A DNA stretch of 30,303 bases, from NCBI GenBank assembly GCA_934130545.1, contig CAKOYD010000012.1, forward strand, positions 1 to 30,303, written 5' to 3'. The position numbers and the translations under genes are program-made. Shown here one piece after another: positions 23,892-30,303 of the stretch. The notes beneath the pieces were generated by a model. The model ran no database searches, was not told where the DNA came from, and was given only the letters and a program-made list of their open reading frames with translations. The first letter of the stretch is position 1. The number at the start of each line of letters is the position of its first letter. This stretch comes from an uncultured Bacilli bacterium. GTDB taxonomy: Bacteria; Bacillota_I; Bacilli_A; RF39; UBA660.

Positions 23892-24809
23892 ATGAAAAAA
23901 ACAAGAATAGGAATACCTCGAGCACTACTCTATTATAGGCATCATATCCTTTGGAAAAAATTTTTTGAAAAACTTAACTGTAAAGTAATATTAAGTCCCA
24001 CTACCAATAAAGATATTGTTAATATAGGTATATCTAACTCTGTCGATGAATCTTGTCTATCTGCTAAAATATATCTTGGTCATGTTCTATATTTACAAGA
24101 TAAATGTGATTATATCTTAATTCCTCGCATCTCGGACTATGGCAAAGGAGAGAAAGTATGTGTAAGATTTAATGGGCTATATGATAATATTAAAAATATG
24201 GATTTACCATGCCAATTATTAAACTATAATATTGAACATACCAAACTACACTATGAATTTATTGAGTTTATTCGTATAGGTCTAAAAATAAATAAAAATA
24301 TCTTTAAAGTAATATATAGTTATATATATGCTAAAAGGAAAGAAAAACAACATAGATTATCTATTGAACATGAACAAATAAATATTACTAAAAATAATAA
24401 TAAAAAAGTATTAATAGTATCGCATCCCTACAATATTTATGATAAATATTTAGGTACTTATATAATAGACTACTTTACTAAAAATAACATAAGTATATTA
24501 TATGCTGATAGATTAAATAGAAAAATATCTAAAAACTATGCTTATGGTTTATCTAACACTCTTTATTGGACCTACGCTAAAGAACAAATAGGTGCTATTG
24601 AATACTATAAAAATATAATCAGCGGTATAATATTTATCTCTACTTATCCCTGTGGTGTTGACTCTCTTGTCAATGAATTAATGCTCAAAAAAATAGCCAA
24701 TATCCCTACTATAAACATTATATTAGATGAATCAACCAAAGAAATAGGCCTAGAAACTAGATTAGAAAGTTTTCTTGATATCATAAAGGAGGAAAAAACT
24801 AATGACTAA
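23892..24809 (+). CDS. DUF2229 protein, related to 2-hydroxyacyl-CoA dehydratase activase proteins
   Basis: 305 residues. The first 100 fit DUF2229: RIGIPRALLYY, WKKFFEKLNCKVILSP, DESCLSAKIYLGH, YILIPRI. Three cysteines sit in conserved family settings: C55 (DESC), C90 (EKVCVRFNGL) and C254 (YPCGVDS), a likely 4Fe-4S cluster site. In many Firmicutes this domain is part of a protein of about 1,400 residues that also has two BcrAD/HgdC-type ATPase domains and an HgdB-like domain. Here it is separate and no ATPase gene is adjacent. It overlaps the next gene by 8 bp. The substrate is unknown. Ribosome-binding site AGGTGAT; no clear promoter was found in the 65 bp upstream. Confidence 0.75.
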   Translation: MKKTRIGIPRALLYYRHHILWKKFFEKLNCKVILSPTTNKDIVNIGISNSVDESCLSAKIYLGHVLYLQDKCDYILIPRISDYGKGEKVCVRFNGLYDNIKNMDLPCQLLNYNIEHTKLHYEFIEFIRIGLKINKNIFKVIYSYIYAKRKEKQHRLSIEHEQINITKNNNKKVLIVSHPYNIYDKYLGTYIIDYFTKNNISILYADRLNRKISKNYAYGLSNTLYWTYAKEQIGAIEYYKNIISGIIFISTYPCGVDSLVNELMLKKIANIPTINIILDESTKEIGLETRLESFLDIIKEEKTND

Positions 24810-25878
24810 ATTAATAAGCTTCCCCCATCTTGATAACTATTATATCCCAATAAAATATTTAATAGAGAAAATTACTAAGCAAAAAGTTTTAGTAGCGCCA
24901 AAAATTACTAGAAAAACACTAGAGTTAGGTGCTAAATACAGTCCTGACTTTGTATGTGCTCCATACAAATATAATCTAGGTAATTATCTTGAATCACTAG
25001 AACAGGGTGCTAACATCTTACTTCAAGCCGGTGGTGGATGCCGCTATGGTTATTACGCTGAACTACAAGAAAAAACTCTCAAAGATTTAAATTATCAATT
25101 TGAATTCGTTAACTTTATTAAAAATAACCACGTCTCTATCATCGAAATATATAAATTTGCAAAAAAATATAACAAGAAATTAAATATTCTAATATATGCT
25201 TATTATCTATTAACAACATTTATAATGATAGTAGTGTCAGACAAATTAAGTATTAATATTAGAGAAAATATTGGCTTTGAAGTAATTAAAGGTTCTTATG
25301 AAACAATTGAAAAGAAGTTTTATAATGACCTATCTAATACAAAGTCCATAATAAGAACCTTAAAATTATATCAAAAATATAAAAAGTATTATCAAAATAT
25401 TAAACTAAATAAACCAGATAACTATATTAAAGTATTAATTGTTGGTGAACTCTATACCATTATGGAACCTAATGCTAGTTGTTATATCGAAAGAACTCTC
25501 GCCAAAATGGGTGTTATGGTAAAAAGGTATACCAATTTAACCTACTTACTCCTAACAAAAAAGTTTAAACTACCATATCATTTAAAGAAATCTAAGAAAT
25601 ATATTAAATATCATCTTGGTGCGGACGCTACCGAAAGTATTGCTTATTCTCTAAAACATATTAAAGAAGGTTATGACGGAATTATTCATTTAAAAAGTTT
25701 TGGTTGTACCCCAGAAATTAATGCCATGCCTATTCTAGCCCAAATAAGTGAAGACTATCATATACCAATACTATACTTTAGTTTTGATACTGAAGACAAT
25801 ACTGAAGCCATAAAAACTAAATTAGAAGCCTTTACTGACATGCTAAAGAGTAATAAATATAAGGATACACAGTTATAG
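24802..25878 (+). CDS. HgdB-like 2-hydroxyacyl-CoA dehydratase-family protein
   Basis: 358 residues, the second half of the pair. Conserved cysteines: C52 (DFVCAPYK), C80 (GGGCRYGYY) and C302 (SFGCTPE), in the three-Cys arrangement of BcrB/BcrC/HgdB-type subunits that bind a 4Fe-4S cluster. The C-terminus IPILYFSFDTEDNTEA is also typical of the family. The AAAGGAGG ribosome-binding site lies within the end of the upstream gene, and the 8-bp overlap implies coupled translation and a heteromeric product. True dehydratases need an ATP-driven activase (HgdC), not seen here. Catalysis of a dehydration is therefore unproven; a redox or electron-transfer role is equally possible. Confidence 0.75.
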   Translation: MTKLISFPHLDNYYIPIKYLIEKITKQKVLVAPKITRKTLELGAKYSPDFVCAPYKYNLGNYLESLEQGANILLQAGGGCRYGYYAELQEKTLKDLNYQFEFVNFIKNNHVSIIEIYKFAKKYNKKLNILIYAYYLLTTFIMIVVSDKLSINIRENIGFEVIKGSYETIEKKFYNDLSNTKSIIRTLKLYQKYKKYYQNIKLNKPDNYIKVLIVGELYTIMEPNASCYIERTLAKMGVMVKRYTNLTYLLLTKKFKLPYHLKKSKKYIKYHLGADATESIAYSLKHIKEGYDGIIHLKSFGCTPEINAMPILAQISEDYHIPILYFSFDTEDNTEAIKTKLEAFTDMLKSNKYKDTQL

Positions 25879-25894
25879 AATTGTGTATCTTTTA
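25864..25894 (+). terminator. Terminator of the DUF2229-HgdB operon
   Basis: GATACACA (25864-25871) pairs with TGTGTATC (25882-25889), plus a G-T pair, around an 8-base loop; TTTTAT follows. The left arm is in the last codons of the upstream gene. Confidence 0.75.
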
Positions 25895-25923
25895 TAATTA
25901 ATTGACATTTTATATTAAACTAT

Positions 25924-25952
25924 TTGTATCTTAAATAAAAATATGATATAAT
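25924..25952 (+). promoter_or_regulatory. Promoter of the VUT-VUT-S24 operon
   Basis: TTGTAT (25924-25929), 17-bp spacer, TATAAT (25947-25952). The leader to the ATG at 25977 is about 18 bases, too short for a riboswitch; no preQ1 riboswitch pattern was seen. Confidence 0.8.
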
Positions 25953-25976
25953 ACTTATTGAATAAGAAGGTGTGAG

Positions 25977-26645
25977 ATGAATGAAATAATTTTAGCTGTG
26001 ATACTAATCATTAGTCTTATGTCAATATATTGTCTATATAAAATATTTGATAAGATGGGACTGTATTATAGTTTAATAATATTTATAGAAACTGCTATTA
26101 TAACATCATTCAAAATAATGAAAATATTTAACTTTAACTTAAATATTAATATATTATTTTTGGTTTGTATAATGACGATAATCTATATAATATTAGCTAA
26201 ATATAATACCAAAGAACTTAATAATATTATTAAAGTATCTTGTATAACTACAATTTTCTCAGCACTAATAGTCTTATTATTAGGATATTATATACCATCT
26301 ATTAATTCAACAATAGCTATAAATATAAAATCAACATTTATTCATAACTATAAAGTATTAATAGCCTTACCAATAACTCTATTAGGAGGAATTATAGCAA
26401 CCACAAAACTATATCAATTTATAAGTAAATTACAAGATAATATCTATATTAACATAGTACTAACTTATATTATTACTGGATTAATATATACTGTTATTTT
26501 CCAAATATTTGGCTATTTAAATGTTATAAAAATATATAATTCGATATATATTGGCCTAACTTCTTACTTATTTGGGTTAATTATAACAATAATTCAATTA
26601 TTTACAATTAATCTAATCTTAAAACAAAAGAAGGTGCGAGAATGA
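25977..26645 (+). CDS. Integral membrane protein, divergent VUT/YhhQ-like (first of tandem pair)
   Basis: 222 residues, very hydrophobic, with about six or seven membrane segments. In layout it resembles the VUT (YhhQ, DUF165) family of queuosine-precursor transporters: a GLYYSLIIFIETAI segment near residue 30, IYIILAKYNTKE where the family has a DILNEKYGKKE-like motif, and LYQFISKLQDNIYINIVLT before the last segments. The match is weaker than for the next gene, and the acidic residues of the family motif are lost. It overlaps its downstream partner by 4 bp (ATGA). A diverged half of a two-protein transporter is the best guess; substrate unknown. Confidence 0.5.
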   Translation: MNEIILAVILIISLMSIYCLYKIFDKMGLYYSLIIFIETAIITSFKIMKIFNFNLNINILFLVCIMTIIYIILAKYNTKELNNIIKVSCITTIFSALIVLLLGYYIPSINSTIAINIKSTFIHNYKVLIALPITLLGGIIATTKLYQFISKLQDNIYINIVLTYIITGLIYTVIFQIFGYLNVIKIYNSIYIGLTSYLFGLIITIIQLFTINLILKQKKVRE

Positions 26646-27304
26646 ACTATATATTAATAATTATCGAAGTACTTCTTAGTTATTTAACACTATTGTTATT
26701 TCATAAGAAGTTTAAATTAGATGGTATATATTACTATATAGTAATGGCCACTATTCTATCAAATGTTATGATATTAAATACTATTGATATCTTAACATAT
26801 CCAATATCTGTAGGATTTGGTATAACTTCTTCAATAGTAATAGCCACAATAATTCTTACTCATAAAAGAGGACCTAGTGAATTATCAAAACTAATAATAA
26901 CCATAATTATAAGTTCAATAATAAGTTATAGTTACTTGACATTAAGTTCATATATGGGCATAAGTGATACTAATAAATACACTAATATTTCATATAGTAT
27001 TATCTTTAAAAATAATATTAGAATATATTTAGCCAATACTATATCATTAATATTAAGTATCTATTTATCAACTAAGTTATATCACACCATGAAACAAATA
27101 AAAAATAAGATATGGATAAGCAATATCTTTACCACAGTAATAGTAGAATTCATTGAATCCATAATATTCTGTGTCATAGCCTATGCTTTTTCACTAAAAG
27201 TGATAGATCTAATAATGGTAATTGTTATTCGCTATGTAATAAGAGCTTTAATAGAATGTTTAGGCACCACAGTTATTTATATAGATGATAAAATAGTTAA
27301 ATAG
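26642..27304 (+). CDS. Integral membrane protein, VUT/YhhQ-like (second of tandem pair)
   Basis: 220 residues, about six or seven membrane segments. Family-like stretches: GIYYYIVMATILSNVMILNT, IIATIILTHKRGPSE-type loop, IYLSTKLYHTMKQIKNKIWI followed by TTVIVEFIESIIF, which mirrors WLRNNGSTLISQLIDTVIF of YhhQ proteins. Length and alignment of these blocks are shared with the preceding gene, so the two look like tandem paralogues that may form a heterodimer. The start overlaps the upstream stop. An XRE-S24 regulator follows after 16 bp. A queuosine-precursor uptake role is only an inference from family. Confidence 0.6.
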   Translation: MNYILIIIEVLLSYLTLLLFHKKFKLDGIYYYIVMATILSNVMILNTIDILTYPISVGFGITSSIVIATIILTHKRGPSELSKLIITIIISSIISYSYLTLSSYMGISDTNKYTNISYSIIFKNNIRIYLANTISLILSIYLSTKLYHTMKQIKNKIWISNIFTTVIVEFIESIIFCVIAYAFSLKVIDLIMVIVIRYVIRALIECLGTTVIYIDDKIVK

Positions 27305-27320
27305 AAAGTAGTGATGATAT

Positions 27321-27983
27321 ATGAGAACTAGAAAAAAAGAATTAGTAAGTGATGAAATAAAACCATATGTAGGAAGAATTATTAAAGAAGAAAGAGAGAA
27401 ACATAACTATTCTCTAGAAGATTTAGCCAAAGCCTTAAATTATACTAAAAATAGACAAACTCTTCATAAGTATGAAACAGGTCTATTAAATATTCCTTAT
27501 GATATCTTCTTTGATATATGTCGTATCTTCAATATCAGTAGCGATATAATAAATGAAATACCCGCTAGTGAAGAAGAAAAGAAGATTCTCGAACAAAAAC
27601 TATTAAAAGAATATAAAAGTAGTAATAAGAATTATAAAAACTTAACAGTATCAATTGAAAAATTATTAAATACTTATAAGAATGTTAACTTTGAACCCAT
27701 TAATAATTTATCAGAAGTATCAATAAAAATGCTAGATGACTCAATGACTCCTTACTATGAGAAGAATGATAAAATATATTTTAGTAAACAAGATGATTAT
27801 AAAAATGGTGATGACATTGTTATTGCTATTAAAAATAATGTATTAACAGTAAGAAGACTATATCGTTATCAAAAAGGTATAATTCTTCAAGCAATGAATC
27901 CTAAATATCCTACTATTAATATTAATGTTGTTGCTAATAACATGATTTTAGGAAAAGTAACTGCTATATATCGAGAAAAATAA
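27321..27983 (+). CDS. XRE-family regulator with LexA-like S24 domain, catalytic Lys replaced by Arg
   Basis: 220 residues. An N-terminal Cro/C1-type helix-turn-helix (about 15-75: RIIKEEREKHNYSLEDLAKAL, RQTLHKYETG) is joined by a Lys-rich linker to an S24/LexA-like domain (about 130-220). The nucleophile Ser141 is in DDSMTP. The general-base Lys, which lies 37 residues later in LexA (S119, K156), is here Arg178 in LTVRRLYRYQ, at exactly that spacing. Self-cleavage therefore looks lost, and the domain may act only in dimerisation or ligand sensing. It is co-transcribed with the two VUT-like genes and ends at its own terminator. No recognisable operator was found. Confidence 0.8.
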   Translation: MRTRKKELVSDEIKPYVGRIIKEEREKHNYSLEDLAKALNYTKNRQTLHKYETGLLNIPYDIFFDICRIFNISSDIINEIPASEEEKKILEQKLLKEYKSSNKNYKNLTVSIEKLLNTYKNVNFEPINNLSEVSIKMLDDSMTPYYEKNDKIYFSKQDDYKNGDDIVIAIKNNVLTVRRLYRYQKGIILQAMNPKYPTININVVANNMILGKVTAIYREK

Positions 27984-28015
27984 AATATTTACTCCTCAAA
28001 AGTAAATATTTTTTT
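27983..28015 (+). terminator. Terminator of the VUT-VUT-S24 operon
   Basis: A perfect 11-bp stem (27983-27993 with 28001-28011, 7-base loop) is followed by T to 28015. Confidence 0.85.
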
Positions 28016-28023
28016 ATATAAAC

Positions 28024-28054
28024 AAAAACTATTCACCTTATATCGTGAATAGTT
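28024..28054 (-). terminator. Terminator of hup
   Basis: On the minus strand a 10-bp perfect stem (28045-28054 with 28027-28036, 8-base loop) is followed by T (28024-28028). It faces the S24-gene terminator 8 bp away, so the two convergent units have separate hairpins. Confidence 0.85.
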
Positions 28055-28062
28055 AAATGTTA

Positions 28063-28335
28063 TTAGTTTAAAGCGTCTTTTAATTTGTTTCCAGCTTTAA
28101 ATCCAGGAACAACTCTAGCTGCTATTTTAACAGTTTCACCAGTTTGTGGGTTTCTACCATTACGAGCTTCTCTCTTTTTAGCAGTAAATGTACCAAATCC
28201 AACTAAAGATACTTTTCCTTCTTTTTTTAGTCCTTCAACTACGCCATCTAAAACAGCTTCTAATGCACGTGATGCATCTGCTTTTGTTAAATCTGCATTT
28301 TCAGCAATAAATTCAACTAAATTTGCTTTTGTCAT
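28063..28335 (-). CDS. hup: DNA-binding protein HU
   Basis: Small nucleoid protein that bends and compacts DNA as a dimer. 90 residues, the HU norm. Family features: LVEFIAENADLTKADASRALEA helices, VSLVGFGTF, KREARNGRNPQTGE on the DNA-binding arm, and the C-terminal VPGFKAGNKLKDALN. The start MTKANL at 28335 follows TGGAGGAAA; an in-frame ATG 30 bp upstream lacks a ribosome-binding site. The gene has its own promoter and terminator. Confidence 0.97.
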   Translation of the reverse strand: MTKANLVEFIAENADLTKADASRALEAVLDGVVEGLKKEGKVSLVGFGTFTAKKREARNGRNPQTGETVKIAARVVPGFKAGNKLKDALN

Positions 28336-28359
28336 TTTTATTTCCTCCAAATCTACATT

Positions 28360-28378
28360 AAGCATATTTCCTATGCTT
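28360..28378 (-). promoter_or_regulatory. Stem-loop at the 5' end of hup mRNA
   Basis: AAGCATA and TATGCTT (7 bp, 5-base loop) lie just after the predicted start point (about 28380). A 5'-terminal hairpin can protect an mRNA from decay, fitting an abundant protein. Confidence 0.5.
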
Positions 28379-28386
28379 ACAACATT

Positions 28387-28415
28387 AATATACTATGAAT
28401 AGTCAATAAAATCAA
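28387..28415 (-). promoter_or_regulatory. hup promoter
   Basis: Minus strand TTGATT (28410-28415), 17-bp spacer, TATATT (28387-28392). The leader to the hup ATG is about 45 bases. Confidence 0.7.
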
Positions 28416-28466
28416 GCACTTTGCTAAAAAAATAACATAAAATTTACATATAAAATCTATATAATT

Positions 28467-28490
28467 AAAAAAACTCTATTTCTAGAGTTT
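28467..28490 (-). terminator. Terminator of spoIVA
   Basis: AAACTCTA (28471-28478) pairs with TAGAGTTT (28483-28490), with a 4-base loop; seven T follow on the minus strand (28467-28473). The right arm overlaps the spoIVA stop codon. Confidence 0.85.
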
Positions 28491-29958
28491 AAATAACAAT
28501 TGCAATCATCGTTGAAGAACCTTTATTAATAATCTTTGTAAGTGTTTGACAAAGTTTATATCTAACAGATTCTGGCATCATTGATAACTTAGCTTGAATA
28601 CCTTCTTGGACAATAACATCTAAACTTCTACCAAATATTTCACTTTTCCAAATATCTGTTGAATTATCACTCTTTGTTAAATGATTAATAAGTTCTTTAC
28701 TTTGTAGTTCACTACCAATTATTGGTTCAAAAGTACTCTCTACCTCTACCTTAATCATATGGATAGAAGGAGCCTTAGCTCTAAGCTTAATTCCATATCT
28801 CGAACCTTGTTTTATAATCTCTGGAGTTTCTAATTTCATATCTGAAAGTGAAGGTGAAGCAATACCATATCCTGTTTGTTTAACTGTTTTTAAAGCTGTC
28901 TTAATTTGATCATATTCATACTTAGCCTCATAGAATTCTTGAAATAAGTTAAGTAATTGAGATTTAGAAGATATATCATAACCAATAATTTCATTTAATA
29001 CTTGATTATATAATCCACTAGGAGCTGTTAAATTAATAACCACATCCCCTGTTGAAGAATCAACCTCTGACAAATAAGCCTTAGATATATAGTCAACATT
29101 TTCAAAGTGTTTAGTAATACTATCAACATCTCTTAACTTATTTATCTCTACAACACTCTCTTTTATCTTATCAATATATAATTTCTTTAAATGATGATTA
29201 GGATTTAAAACAGCAATCCATTCAGGCATATTAACCTTAACCTCATTAACTGGAAATTCAAACAATGCTTCTTTTAAAATATTATACATATCTCTTTCTT
29301 GCATTTGTTCAATATTAATAGGAAGTACTGGTACACCGTATTTATCTTTCATATCATCTGCTAATTTCTCAGTATCTGGCATCATTGGATGAGTAGAATT
29401 CAATAATACTATATAAGGCTTACCAATATTCTTAAGTTCGGTTATTACTGTTTCTTCTGCTTCAAGATATTCATTTCTTGGAATCTCACCGATCGAACCA
29501 TCTGTTGTTACAACAATACCTATTGTTGAATGATCTTTAATTACCTTTTCTGTCCCTATTTCTGCAGCCTCAACAAATGGAATAGGTTCTGAATACCATG
29601 GTGTCATAACAAGTCTTGGACCATTTTCATCCTCATATCCCTTAGCAGCATTAATAACGTATCCAACACAGTCTATCATTTTAATATTAGTAGTAAAATC
29701 ATCAACCTGTATTTTAGCTGCAGTTGCCGGAATAAACTTAGGCTCTGTAGTCATTATTGTCTTACCTGCTGCTGCCTGTGGTAATTCATCGAGCGTTCTT
29801 TTCTTCTCATACTCATCTTCTATATAAGGAACAACCATTGTTTCCATAAACTTTCTAATAAATGTTGATTTACCTGTTCTAACAGCCCCTACTACCCCTA
29901 AATAAATATCTCCACCAGTTCGCATTGAAATATTCTTTATTACATCAATTTTTTCCAT
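28489..29958 (-). CDS. spoIVA: Stage IV sporulation protein A (spore coat ATPase)
   Basis: SpoIVA is made in the mother cell, hydrolyses ATP and polymerises on the forespore to form the coat basement layer. 489 residues against 492 in B. subtilis, with near-identical blocks: RTGGDIYLGVVGAVRTGKST (Walker A), GKTIMTTEPKFIPA, DCVGY, NGPRLVMTPWYSEPIPF, VVTTDGSIG, VKQTGYGIASPSL and APSIHMIKVEVES. The C-terminus EGIQAKLSMMPESVRYKL and the hydrophobic end IAIVI are also kept, which suggests a functional gene. AGAGGT ribosome-binding site and a sigma-E-like promoter lie upstream. Its presence implies endospore formation or recent descent from spore-formers. Confidence 0.97.
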   Translation of the reverse strand: MEKIDVIKNISMRTGGDIYLGVVGAVRTGKSTFIRKFMETMVVPYIEDEYEKKRTLDELPQAAAGKTIMTTEPKFIPATAAKIQVDDFTTNIKMIDCVGYVINAAKGYEDENGPRLVMTPWYSEPIPFVEAAEIGTEKVIKDHSTIGIVVTTDGSIGEIPRNEYLEAEETVITELKNIGKPYIVLLNSTHPMMPDTEKLADDMKDKYGVPVLPINIEQMQERDMYNILKEALFEFPVNEVKVNMPEWIAVLNPNHHLKKLYIDKIKESVVEINKLRDVDSITKHFENVDYISKAYLSEVDSSTGDVVINLTAPSGLYNQVLNEIIGYDISSKSQLLNLFQEFYEAKYEYDQIKTALKTVKQTGYGIASPSLSDMKLETPEIIKQGSRYGIKLRAKAPSIHMIKVEVESTFEPIIGSELQSKELINHLTKSDNSTDIWKSEIFGRSLDVIVQEGIQAKLSMMPESVRYKLCQTLTKIINKGSSTMIAIVI

Positions 29959-29985
29959 ATCATACCTCTTTCTTTATTTCATTAA

Positions 29986-30014
29986 ATAATATGTCAAATA
30001 AATACTAATTATTC
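29986..30014 (-). promoter_or_regulatory. Sigma-E-like promoter of spoIVA
   Basis: Minus strand GAATAAT (30008-30014), 14-bp spacer, CATATTAT (29986-29993), close to the B. subtilis sigma-E pattern KMATAWT-14-CATACAAT (6 of 8 in the -10). No good sigma-A -10 is present. spoIVA is a known sigma-E target. Confidence 0.5.
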
Positions 30015-30030
30015 TTAACTTTTACCAAAT

Positions 30031-30060
30031 AAAAACGAATAATGAATTACTCACTATTCG
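30031..30060 (-). terminator. Terminator of the serpin gene
   Basis: A 10-base stem with one mismatch (30036-30045 with 30051-30060, 5-base loop) is followed by five T on the minus strand (30031-30035). It separates the serpin from the spoIVA promoter. Confidence 0.75.
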
Positions 30061-30076
30061 CTCATTAAATATTTAA

Positions 30077-30303
30077 TTATTCAGAATATAACTCTGGTTC
30101 ATATACCGTACCAGTAAACCATACTTCTCCAGTATTTTTATCTCTAATTATAAACATATATGGTTTATCAAATGTTAAATCTATTTTCTCAACAGGAACT
30201 TCATATAAATAATCAAAGCCACAACCACTAGCTCCTTTACCACCCATCTGAATAGCCGCTCCTGCTTTAATTCCATCATTAGAAAACTCTATATTAGCAC
30301 TAT
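30077..30303 (-). CDS. Serpin-family protease inhibitor, C-terminal part (cut by window edge)
   Basis: Only the last 74-75 residues are in the window. They match a serpin C-terminus: the hinge NDGIKAGAAI (family EEGTEAAAAT), a reactive loop, FDKPYMFIIRD (family FNRPFLFIIRD), and GEVWFTGTVYEP (family GTILFMGKVVNP). The loop has Gly/Ala-rich GGKGASGCGF and is about 12 residues longer than in alpha-1-antitrypsin. Ile at the hinge position normally Thr or Ser (P14) is unusual, though the small residues after it are kept. Bacterial serpins inhibit host or community serine proteases. The start and any signal peptide are outside the window. Confidence 0.85.
   Translation of the reverse strand, partial: SANIEFSNDGIKAGAAIQMGGKGASGCGFDYLYEVPVEKIDLTFDKPYMFIIRDKNTGEVWFTGTVYEPELYSE

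Noticed and set aside
25890..25976. preQ1 riboswitch before the VUT-like genes
   Set aside because: The predicted leader is only about 18 bases, and no preQ1 aptamer pattern was seen on reading the region.
28085..28402. Plus-strand open frame of 105 codons opposite hup
   Set aside because: Complement of the HU gene and its promoter; composition is that of a shadow frame.

Overview
The window is AT-rich, protein-coding bacterial DNA from around a chromosomal replication origin. Gene content and order (rpmH-rnpA-yidC-jag-mnmE-mnmG-rsmG-parB on one side; dnaA, dnaN, recF, gyrB, gyrA on the other) are those of the Firmicutes/Bacilli origin. TGA is used as a stop (for example at 21749-21751 and 26643-26645), so this is the standard bacterial code and not the Mycoplasma code. 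A full-length SpoIVA points to a spore-former or a lineage descended from one. Low GC, tight packing and a serpin fragment suggest an uncultured gut Bacilli lineage (RF39- or Erysipelotrichales-like), but that placement is inference and needs a tree.

Left arm (1-11.3 kb, minus strand): two tandem parS sites, then gyrA, gyrB, recF, a ComK-like regulator in the slot next to recF, dnaN, a DnaA-box/AT-rich origin segment, dnaA, a second DnaA-box cluster, and a HerA-family ATPase. The two DnaA-box clusters flanking dnaA give a bipartite oriC like that of B. subtilis. The segment between dnaA and dnaN has the layout of a DnaA-trio unwinding element.

Right arm (11.4-19.3 kb, plus strand): the ribosome, RNase P, membrane-insertase and tRNA-modification cluster, ending in a ParB with a very long disordered linker. 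Next come a convergent class A penicillin-binding protein (minus strand), an operon of a DUF1934 protein, argS and rpoE (delta), a two-gene DUF2229/HgdB-type iron-sulfur operon, and an operon of two related VUT/YhhQ-like membrane proteins plus an XRE-S24 regulator. The last stretch, on the minus strand, holds hup (HU), spoIVA with a sigma-E-like promoter, and the 3' end of a serpin cut by the window edge.

Most transcription units end in clear rho-independent hairpins, and several of these overlap the last codons of the gene. The points most worth a second look are: the VUT-VUT-S24 operon, whose regulator has Arg where the catalytic Lys should be; the ParB with non-canonical specificity residues and tandem parS; the ComK-like gene with 10-bp phased repeats; the 20-bp DnaA-box module copied on both sides of dnaA; the probable AUA start codon of the DUF1934 gene; and the HerA ATPase beside oriC without NurA.
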